A DNA stretch of 64,000 bases from Actinomycetota bacterium (GTDB taxonomy: Bacteria > Actinomycetota > Thermoleophilia > Gaiellales > Gaiellaceae), in assembly GCA_003132665.1 (NCBI GenBank), contig PKYN01000009.1, positions 349,635-413,634 of the forward strand, written 5' to 3'. Below the pieces are notes generated by a model. The model worked only from the letters and a program-made list of their open reading frames with translations, was not told where the DNA came from and did no database searches. The translations under genes were made by a program, and so were the position numbers. Shown here piece by piece: positions 47,793 to 53,026 of the stretch (its first letter is position 1; the number at the start of each line of letters is the position of its first letter).

Positions 47793-47977
47793 GCGGCCAC
47801 GCTCGCGATCTCAGCTTCCCGGGCTGCGAGTAGCGCGTCAGCGGAAAGCCGGTAGTAGCGGAGCTCGAATTCGCGGCAGAGTGGGATCAGCCGCTCGCGA
47901 TCTCGCCCGCAGTCGAACGCGCGGTCGACTAGATCGAAAACGAGCGCGTCCTGCCAAGTGTCTAGCTGGACGGTCAC
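47789..47977 (-). CDS. Element protein, 62 residues, unknown
   Basis: A short acidic N-terminus (VQLDTWQDALVFDLVDRAFDC) and a helical C-terminus (LSADALLAAREAEIAS). It overlaps the ATPase start as ATGA and the upstream small gene by 4 nt, so it sits in a tightly coupled operon. No family recognised; possibly a helicase or replication accessory. Confidence 0.6.
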   Translation of the reverse strand: MTVQLDTWQDALVFDLVDRAFDCGRDRERLIPLCREFELRYYRLSADALLAAREAEIASVAA

Positions 47978-48198
47978 GCCGCGCGCCTTCCGAGGTCGCC
48001 TTCGCGTAGCCGGGCGGTTCGCGCTTCTAGAAGATCGAGCCCGGCGTCGAGCGCGGCGAGTAGTTCACGGCCGAGGTCGCCGCGGCGGGCCGATAGATCC
48101 TCGAGCAACCTCGCTTCGTCGCCAGCGTGCAGCGCGTAGATTTCGGGCGCGGCGCTGCCTTCGAGATCGATCGCGAGCGTGAGGCGAGGAAGGCTCAC
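47974..48198 (-). CDS. Element protein, 74 residues, unknown
   Basis: Starts MSLPRLTLAIDLEGSAAPEIY and becomes a Leu/Ala/Arg-rich helix (LLEDLSARRGDLGRELLAALDAGLD) likely to form a coiled coil. ATGA-type overlaps with both neighbours. No family recognised. Confidence 0.6.
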   Translation of the reverse strand: MSLPRLTLAIDLEGSAAPEIYALHAGDEARLLEDLSARRGDLGRELLAALDAGLDLLEARTARLREGDLGRRAA

Positions 48199-48533
48199 GC
48201 TCGGACCCTCAGCCCCAAGAGAGCGCCGACGTGTCGAGCACTGGGAACTTGAGCCGGGTCGTCGCAGCGAGCGTCTGCCCTTTCGATGACGCGACCTTCG
48301 CCGCGAGCGAGTAGCAACTTACGAGCCCGCTCGATCGCCTCGGGCAAGCGGCCCTCTTCCTCGCCGCGCTTCCAAATTTCGAGCACTTCGCCGCTCAACT
48401 TCATCCCGGCACGGAAGGCCGCTTCGTTCTCGGTCGCCCGGCGCACGCTGCCGCGGGCGATCTCGAGCCAGGACCGAGCGCGGTCGGTATCGAGCGCCGG
48501 GCCCTCTGTCGGTTCATGGATTCTGCGCGCCAT
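48195..48533 (-). CDS. Element protein, 112 residues, unknown
   Basis: Start at MARRIHEPTEGPALDTD; upstream in-frame codons overlap the terminase-like gene in a non-protein-like way. Largely helical and charged (RARSWLEIARGSVRRATENEAAFRAG, EAIERARKLLLARGEG). It overlaps the preceding gene by 20 nt and the next by 4 nt. No family recognised; could be a DNA-binding or packaging accessory, by position only. Confidence 0.6.
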   Translation of the reverse strand: MARRIHEPTEGPALDTDRARSWLEIARGSVRRATENEAAFRAGMKLSGEVLEIWKRGEEEGRLPEAIERARKLLLARGEGRVIERADARCDDPAQVPSARHVGALLGLRVRA

Positions 48534-48957
48534 GAGATGCCGCCCCCTTCTGTTGGATTGCTGCGCGTTGCGTGCGAACCTGATCGCGCCGAGACCAGCG
48601 GGCGTCGGCAGCGTGCCGAGCTCGCCTCGCACCGAGCGACTCTTCGCCGAGTTCGCTGCCGAAGTCGAGCGCGGCCATCAAGCGAATGAGCACTAGGCGC
48701 TGCTGCCGCGATTCGATCAGGGCCGGATGTGCCACGAGCTGCCCGGCGCTGCCGAGTGAGGTCATCCCGTCTTTACGCAGCACGCGCTCGAGGTCGGCCA
48801 GGTGATCGGCGACGAGGGCGGCTTCGTTCAGTAGGTGCAACTCCCTCTGATCGAACGAATATCCGTCTGTGACGTCGCCCTGGAGCGCCTTCCAGAGCGC
48901 CTTCCCTGGAGCCTTCAAGCCTGCCGGACACCGCGCCACTGTGCGCTTCTCAGTCAT
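48514..48957 (-). CDS. Small terminase subunit-like protein (P27-type)
   Basis: 147 residues. The first 100 follow the P27-type small terminase pattern: CPAGLKAPGKALWKALQGDV, a helical stretch EAALVADHLADLERVLRKDG, and a closing HPALIESRQQRLVLIRLMAAL with the conserved HP-A/L-E-R spacing. The C-terminal 45 residues are basic and probably disordered. No large terminase follows, which is unusual for a phage but typical of satellites that redirect a helper's packaging. Assigned by pattern from memory. Confidence 0.6.
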   Translation of the reverse strand: MTEKRTVARCPAGLKAPGKALWKALQGDVTDGYSFDQRELHLLNEAALVADHLADLERVLRKDGMTSLGSAGQLVAHPALIESRQQRLVLIRLMAALDFGSELGEESLGARRARHAADARWSRRDQVRTQRAAIQQKGAASHGAQNP

Positions 48958-49234
48958 TCAGCGCCCCGGAACCCAACGTTTGAGCAGTGCAGAGAAGGCT
49001 TTCGCCTGACCCCAGCGGTACTTTGAGGGATCTGTCTAGTGGTGGTACCCCACCCCTTCGAGAGCAAGAGCGCGGACAGGAGACGGCGCCGCGGCGTGCG
49101 GGTCGCTGCGCCTGTCCCCTCGCCCGCTTCGCTCGGAGAGAGGGCCGAGCGATCCTCTACCCCGACCGCGCTCAACCGCTGGCCGCGCGACCAGGAAACG
49201 CGAGTACGGCAAGCGACGCGGTCGGGGTGAGTCC
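48958..49234. other. Noncoding region with inverted repeats before the terminase-like gene
   Basis: 277 bp. A perfect 12-bp inverted repeat, ACCCCGACCGCG at 49159-49170 and its complement at 49217-49228, encloses 46 bp. GGTGG-TACC-CCACC forms a small hairpin at 49041-49054. A 94-codon minus-strand frame spans the region with ATGA overlaps at both ends, but its Arg/Ser/Thr-rich translation does not look like a protein. The position beside a terminase-like gene fits a packaging or regulatory site. Confidence 0.45.
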
Positions 49235-49891
49235 TCATGATTCCTGCGCCTCCGAGACCTGACCGGCGGCGATGACTGCCCGCTGTAGTTCGCTCATCGA
49301 GGAGAACGCCTGCGCGATGGGCGCCGGCAGGGAAGGCCGGTACCTGATCGCGTCCAGTCCGCGCGCCGTGGCGCCGACCTTCGCGTATTCAGAGTCGAAC
49401 GTGTCCAGCCACTCCAGAGGGGCGACCTTCCAGCTGATCTCGTCGAGAGCGTTCGCCGCTTCACGCACGGCCGCTTCAAGGCGGCTGCTTGCATCGCCTG
49501 CTTCGCGGCGGAGGCTGGCGCTCCAGGTCGTCTTCGCCTTCTCGATCTCGTCGAGGAGTCTGTCCCCTGTCCCGTCGACTGCCTGCTCGCAGACTGCGAC
49601 CCGCCGGCGAATCAACTCGGCCGTAGCACGTGCGGCGTCCTCTTCGGTTCGATCGACTGGCGCGTCAAGACCATCGGCGAGCGCAACCGCTTCCGAGTTG
49701 ATGTCTGCCTGTACCGCGACGAGAACAGCGTCCTCCGCTTCGATCAGCTCGGCGCGAGCGTCCGCGAGGTTGCCGACCAGTTCTTGAAAGCGGACGTTCA
49801 CCTTGGCGACGCCGGCCGGGAGTTGATCCGGCACCTCGAAGCTCGTGACGACTGCGGCGCTACCTGGCGCCCCGAGCGCTGGATCTCTCAT
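49235..49891 (-). CDS. Element protein, 218 residues, coiled-coil rich
   Basis: Long acidic helices dominate (VNVRFQELVGNLADARAELIEAEDAVLVA; EEDAARATAELIRRRVAVCEQ; DASSRLEAAVREAANALDEIS), suggesting an extended coiled coil such as a scaffold or structural accessory. No catalytic motif. It overlaps the 63-residue gene upstream by 4 nt, in a four-gene run with the HTH gene at its head. Resemblance to phage head-region proteins is impression only. Confidence 0.6.
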   Translation of the reverse strand: MRDPALGAPGSAAVVTSFEVPDQLPAGVAKVNVRFQELVGNLADARAELIEAEDAVLVAVQADINSEAVALADGLDAPVDRTEEDAARATAELIRRRVAVCEQAVDGTGDRLLDEIEKAKTTWSASLRREAGDASSRLEAAVREAANALDEISWKVAPLEWLDTFDSEYAKVGATARGLDAIRYRPSLPAPIAQAFSSMSELQRAVIAAGQVSEAQES

Positions 49892-50079
49892 ACGATCGCC
49901 CCGGTTAAATAGCCGAGTTCGGTGAGTAGCCGAGCGCTCGCCGCATCGGCTGGTGTCAGCCGCCGCTGCTCTATCTGCTTTCGATAGATGTCGCCGAGCG
50001 GGAGCGAGAACTCCCAGACGGCACCGCCGCTTCCACGCAGCTTTACTGTCTGTTCTTTGGGCTGCTTCTGGTCGGTCAT
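49888..50079 (-). CDS. Element protein, 63 residues, phage-like
   Basis: Starts MTDQKQPKEQTVKLRG; the middle WEFSLPLGDIYRKQIEQRRLTPAD is like short proteins encoded near capsid genes of actinophages (a LP-x3-Y-x2-Q-x3-R/G-L pattern). Overlaps both neighbours by 4 nt. Function unknown; low-confidence resemblance from memory. Confidence 0.6.
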   Translation of the reverse strand: MTDQKQPKEQTVKLRGSGGAVWEFSLPLGDIYRKQIEQRRLTPADAASARLLTELGYLTGAIV

Positions 50080-50303
50080 TTTGTCCCCTTCAGAAGGTCA
50101 TCGAGGCGCCCGTCAAGCCGGGCCTGGTTGATGGCCTCGGGCTTCATCGATGCAAGGTCGGCTCGCGTGAGCTGTGAGTCTTTGAGTTCCAGGCCGGCCT
50201 TCTCCGCTGCGAAGACCGCGAGCTCGCCAGCTTTGAGCGCGGCGGCGATCTGCTCGGCGGAAAGTCCTTCGAGGTTTCGGCGCTGCTTGATCTCGGTAGC
50301 CAT
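50076..50303 (-). CDS. Element protein, 75 residues, phage-like
   Basis: Helical N-terminus (LEGLSAEQIAAALKAGEL) and a C-terminus LTRADLASMKPEAINQARLDG followed by RLDDLLKG. That M-x-P-E-x-I-x2-A-R-x2-G-x-L-x2-L-L ending is frequent in small actinophage proteins of unknown role. It starts one base after the HTH gene ends. No domain of known function. Confidence 0.62.
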   Translation of the reverse strand: MATEIKQRRNLEGLSAEQIAAALKAGELAVFAAEKAGLELKDSQLTRADLASMKPEAINQARLDGRLDDLLKGTK

Positions 50304-50732
50304 CTAGTCCCTTCCCTTCGTCTTGGTTTCTGCGAAGCGGCGGAGAGCGTCGATTGGGATCCGGCGGGTGCCGAGGGCGACGTGCGGCAGCGCGCCGCTA
50401 TCCAGGGCGCGCTTGATCGTGCTGGCGGATAGGCCAGTCCGGCGCGCCGCTTCTGTCTGCGTGAGAAGTTCCACGCTTTCACGGTAGAAAGGTGCGGTGT
50501 CGATCTCTGCCGCGGTGACCGGTTTTGACTCGTTTTGAACGGTTTTGACGGGTTGTGCCGTCTCGGCCGCCCACGCGCGCAGCTCGCGGAGCGCCTCCGG
50601 GAATGGGATGCGCTCGCCGTTCCTTCCCACGGAGTCATCAAGACGGAGCTCAAGATAATCGAGTCCCTGCTCAAGTAGGAAAGCGTCTCGGCGCTCGAGC
50701 TGGAGCAGGAAGGCCGGGCCGTCGATCCTCAT
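50304..50732 (-). CDS. HTH_17-type DNA-binding protein, 142 residues
   Basis: The N-terminal half (MRIDGPAFLLQLERRDAFLLEQGLDYLELR) is of unknown type. The C-terminal half, LTQTEAARRTGLSASTIKRALDSGALPHVALG followed by TRRIPIDALRRFAE, is an excisionase/MerR-like HTH with wing. Heads the four-gene run and lies just downstream of the dyad-rich noncoding region, so an autoregulator binding those repeats is plausible but unproven. Confidence 0.72.
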   Translation of the reverse strand: MRIDGPAFLLQLERRDAFLLEQGLDYLELRLDDSVGRNGERIPFPEALRELRAWAAETAQPVKTVQNESKPVTAAEIDTAPFYRESVELLTQTEAARRTGLSASTIKRALDSGALPHVALGTRRIPIDALRRFAETKTKGRD

Positions 50733-51238
50733 CGCCCGCCCCCTCCTACAAGGGCAGGCCGAAGCGCCCGCGCTAGTGGCGGGTCAGGTTCAGGTGGCGG
50801 CGGCTCGTCGCCGCCGGGTTCGCCACTAGGCGAGCGAGAGCGCCGCGAGCCGGCGGTGTGTCGCTGGCTTCGCCGAGCACTCGGGCGCCGAGACGATCCA
50901 CGGCGCGAGATGTTGTGAACCGGGCGCCGCAAGAGAGACTGCACGCGAGCAAAACGTCGCCAGCTGATTGGGCTCGAGCTGATGATCAGCAGAGAGCCGC
51001 TTTCGCCTACGTGGAACGAATCCCGTTTCATCGTCCTAGCCTCCTGCATGTGTAGCCGTCCGCCTTCGGTTAAGGCCTCGGCCGTGGAGCGCTCCACGGC
51101 CTCAGCGATTCGTCGGCTAGGACGTATCCAGAGAGTAGGCCGCAGGGCGGACAGCGTTAACGCGCCTCGTCGATGATCGAGAACCCTGCGAAGCGATGAA
51201 GCGCAGCCGGCAACGCCGAATCGTGACTGAAAGCCTGA
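50733..51238. other. 506-bp dyad-rich noncoding region of the element
   Basis: No credible gene. It contains a perfect 22-bp palindrome at 51080-51101 (core GCCGTGGAGCGCTCCACGGC), a 13-bp palindrome GCTGATGATCAGC at 50978-50990, and a nested hairpin at 50773-50829. In the hairpin, outer arms CTAGTGGCG/CGCCACTAG enclose inner arms GGCGGCG/CGCCGCC. A minus-strand frame from 51097 to 50729 runs through these repeats and gives Arg/Pro/Ser-rich nonsense. Candidate operator cluster, replication origin or packaging site. Confidence 0.6.
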
Positions 51239-51592
51239 CTAGCAGTGGAGCGACTGCAGCGTTCGTTGCTCTGCTTTGAACTCTCGGCGCTTTCGGTTCG
51301 CGAAGGGAAGCCACGGAATAGATTTCTCGACTTCAGTTTCCCATTTGAGCTCAATGGGCTTGTTCTTCCAGCGTCGCTGGAAGTCGAGAATGGTGACGCC
51401 GACGAACTCCTTCGTCATCGGATCGAGCCGAACCAAGTGCCCATCGTCTGTCTCATACGTGATAGCCGGACGCGGGCCATCGCCGACCCACGCATAAAGA
51501 GTGTCGTCCTCTGAATCGTATTCGCAGTGAAGCTCGATCGCGCTTTCTAGAAGGAGGGGCAACTCTTCACTCCTCTCGCTACACGGAAGCAT
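51239..51592 (-). CDS. DUF2283-like protein (antitoxin-like partner)
   Basis: A 117-residue protein whose first 75 residues match the DUF2283 pattern: HCEYDSEDDTLYAWVGDGP, ITYETDDGHLVRLDP and EFVGVTILDF. The remaining 40 residues are basic and Trp-rich (WKNKPIELKWETEVEKSIPW). Its start overlaps the preceding gene by 14 nt. DUF2283 proteins are often encoded right after small DUF4258/RelE-like proteins, a layout regarded as toxin-antitoxin-like. Base composition is visibly less GC-rich than in the chromosomal genes. Confidence 0.65.
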   Translation of the reverse strand: MLPCSERSEELPLLLESAIELHCEYDSEDDTLYAWVGDGPRPAITYETDDGHLVRLDPMTKEFVGVTILDFQRRWKNKPIELKWETEVEKSIPWLPFANRKRREFKAEQRTLQSLHC

Positions 51593-51902
51593 AAATCAAC
51601 CTACTCTGATTATTCGACAAACGCGCGGGTAAATAAACCGTCCACACTTGGGCGGGTTTCATCTTATATCGAACGATCGCAGCCACGTAGCATCCCCTGA
51701 AGCGGTGATCGTCCGCGATGAGCCCCTTTGCGTAGAAAGCCATCGTCGGTATCTCCGACGGCATTTCGTAAACGAGGTTAGGCGCATCGAGGGTGCGCTT
51801 CACCTGCGCCAGATACGGCGCGACCTCCACATGGCGCTCCATCACATGTTGCCAGCGGCTCGCAGTCATGACGACCTCGCCGCACCACTCGTTCGTAACC
51901 AC
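51579..51902 (-). CDS. Small nuclease-like protein, putative toxin of the pair
   Basis: A 107-residue protein from a GTG start. The N-terminus MTASRWQHVMERHVEVAPYLAQVKRTLDAP follows the W-x2-H-I/V-x3-R-H-x-E pattern of small phage and plasmid nuclease-like proteins (PBECR/DUF4258-like); the C-terminus CYVAAIVRYKMKPAQVWTVYL gives the paired strands seen in RelE-like folds. Encoded just before, and overlapping, the DUF2283 gene. Toxin function is an inference from this layout; no activity can be read from sequence. Confidence 0.55.
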   Translation of the reverse strand: MVTNEWCGEVVMTASRWQHVMERHVEVAPYLAQVKRTLDAPNLVYEMPSEIPTMAFYAKGLIADDHRFRGCYVAAIVRYKMKPAQVWTVYLPARLSNNQSRLIYASV

Positions 51903-52024
51903 GAAGAGCGGCGGAGGTTCGATGCCTTGGCCGGTTTTCTTTCTGGTGATGCGCTAAGCATGTCGTCGTGATCGGACAATAGGTAAAAGCGATCTCTCGC
52001 TAGCCCCCAGCGGCAGCAGCGCGT

Positions 52025-52294
52025 TCATCTCGGCTCGATCTGCCCGACCAACGAGAAGCGGCAGGCGCCTTCGACGGTCAAGCGCCAGCGCCCGGCCGGC
52101 GTCCGTTCGGTTACGCCCTGACGCTCCCAGCTGCGAAGGAATCCATTGAGCGTCGCCTGCTCGACTCGTATCCCTTGCCGGCGCAGCCTCGCCGCAAGTT
52201 CGCCCACGCCGATAGCAGCGCTGTCGGTTGCAACCGCCTCCGGCGCCTCGTGAGCGCCGCTGAGCGCTTCCCGGGTCTCAGTGGCCACACTCAC
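52025..52294 (-). CDS. Winged-helix protein, 89 residues
   Basis: After a low-complexity N-terminus, GVGELAARLRRQGIRVEQATLNGFLRSWERQGV followed by TERTPAGRWRLT reads as a winged helix with its wing strand. The first codon overlaps the SWIM gene stop by 4 nt, so the two are a pair. A transcriptional regulator of the accessory genes is possible. No named family. Confidence 0.65.
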   Translation of the reverse strand: MSVATETREALSGAHEAPEAVATDSAAIGVGELAARLRRQGIRVEQATLNGFLRSWERQGVTERTPAGRWRLTVEGACRFSLVGQIEPR

Positions 52295-52512
52295 GCTTTC
52301 GCCTCAACAGTGACGAGCTGAAGCGCGACGAGATGCGAGCAGAGCCCGAGCGCTTGGCAGTCGCAGTACCAGCGCTCGGCGTCGTATCCGAGCCGGTAGA
52401 CGCGGCCGTTGCCTCGGCACCGAGCCCGGATCGTCCGAGCGTCGACGAGCTCGACGAGCAGTCGGCCTTCAACGAGGTACCGCCTGCCCTTCGCCTCGGC
52501 GCCTTCACGCAT
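52291..52512 (-). CDS. SWIM-type zinc-finger small protein
   Basis: A 73-residue protein with RRYLVEGRLLVELVDARTIRARC followed by WYCDCQALGLCSHLVALQL. Cys50-x-Cys52-x5-Cys58-x-His60 is the SWIM zinc motif (CxCxnCxH), normally found in larger proteins such as recombination mediators and transposases. As a stand-alone domain it could bind DNA or protein. No ribosome-binding site is clear, and its start is back-to-back with the plus-strand gene, so one of the two starts may be wrong. Confidence 0.7.
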   Translation of the reverse strand: MREGAEAKGRRYLVEGRLLVELVDARTIRARCRGNGRVYRLGYDAERWYCDCQALGLCSHLVALQLVTVEAKA

Positions 52513-52528
52513 GGCCGCGAAGCCGCCT

Positions 52529-52768
52529 ATGCTCCTGGTCGTGCCTCACTACAACATCCGTGTCCCGCACGACTACAACATCCGAGTTCCGCACGACGTA
52601 ACCGCGGACGAACTCCACCTGGAGGCAGGCGACGCCTTCAATTTCGAGGGCGCCCTGTGGAGGGTTGAAAGCGTCGTGCCGGGCGAGGACGGGGAAGCGG
52701 TCGTCACAGTCGATCTCGAACCGTGGCCGGGCGAGGAAACTCCCCCGGAGATTAAGAGCTTTCCGTAA
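52529..52768 (+). CDS. Only plus-strand gene of the element, 79 residues, unknown
   Basis: From ATG at 52529 (an in-frame ATG at 52511 would add six residues). The N-terminus contains a duplicated YNIRVPHD unit, encoded by two adjacent near-identical 24-bp units (52550-52597). The rest is acidic and strand-like (LEAGDAFNFEGALWRVESVV, AVVTVDLEPW), suggesting a small beta domain. Divergent from the SWIM gene, next to the right attachment site. No family recognised. Confidence 0.5.
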   Translation: MLLVVPHYNIRVPHDYNIRVPHDVTADELHLEAGDAFNFEGALWRVESVVPGEDGEAVVTVDLEPWPGEETPPEIKSFP

Positions 52769-52777
52769 GGCCGGTGG

Positions 52778-52801
52778 CGTTTTACCCCGGTGTTGCCCCG
52801 G
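52778..52801. repeat. Right copy of the 24-bp CCCCGG-rich subterminal repeat
   Basis: 21 of 24 positions match 44634-44657 in direct orientation. It lies 18 bp inside the right core repeat, between the last gene and the tRNA. It also replaces the natural 3' flank of tRNA-Leu after integration. Confidence 0.5.
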
Positions 52802-52819
52802 AAAGCGCTTGTTTCGGCT

Positions 52820-52850
52820 ATGCGGATGAGAGGACTTGAACCTCCACGAG
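52820..52850. repeat. Right attachment repeat within tRNA-Leu
   Basis: 31 bp identical to 44489-44519. It forms the 3' part of the intact tRNA-Leu gene, so the element carried a copy that restores the tRNA on integration. The match ends at 52850, inside the variable-arm sequence. Confidence 0.9.
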
Positions 52851-52904
52851 CTTTCGCCCACACGGACCTGAACCGTGCGCGTCTACCAATTCCGCCACAT
52901 CCGC
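52821..52904 (-). tRNA. tRNA-Leu (anticodon CAG)
   Basis: The minus strand begins GCGGATGTGGCGGAATTGG and ends CTCATCCGCA, pairing as a 7-bp acceptor stem. The anticodon arm CACGG-TTCAGGT-CCGTG gives anticodon CAG; a long variable arm (GGGCGAAAGCTC) marks a class II tRNA, and the T loop is GTTCAAG. CCA is not encoded. It is the integration target of the neighbouring element and appears fully functional. Confidence 0.95.
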
Positions 52905-53026
52905 GCGGCCAGACATTCTAGCTTCCGCCTCGCAACAGGTCCGCGCCACGCGCAAATTGTTCTTCACCAGATCAAGCCGAGCTCGCAGCCCAACTCGATC
53001 CCGTTACTTGCGTAGGATTCGAAGGC

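Larger units (their letters stand above)
44489..52850. mobile_element. Integrated element in tRNA-Leu(CAG), phage-satellite-like
   Basis: Bounded by a perfect 31-bp direct repeat made of the 3' end of the tRNA-Leu gene; the two copies are 8331 bp apart. The intact tRNA is at the right end, so the element supplied a replacement 3' end. It contains a tyrosine integrase at the left end, an excisionase-like HTH protein, a RecA-like ATPase, a small-terminase-like protein, short phage-like proteins and accessory genes, nearly all on the minus strand with overlapping ends. Large terminase, portal, capsid, protease and tail genes are absent. This argues for a satellite or a reduced prophage, not a plasmid-type ICE. 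Confidence 0.85.

Noticed and set aside
48954..49238. 94-codon minus-strand frame with ATGA overlaps at both ends
   Set aside because: Translation is Arg/Ser/Thr-rich and spans a perfect inverted repeat; treated as noncoding, though the overlaps keep it worth scoring.
50729..51097. 122-codon minus-strand frame upstream of the HTH gene
   Set aside because: Runs through nested palindromes and gives low-complexity Arg/Pro/Ser sequence; no family character.
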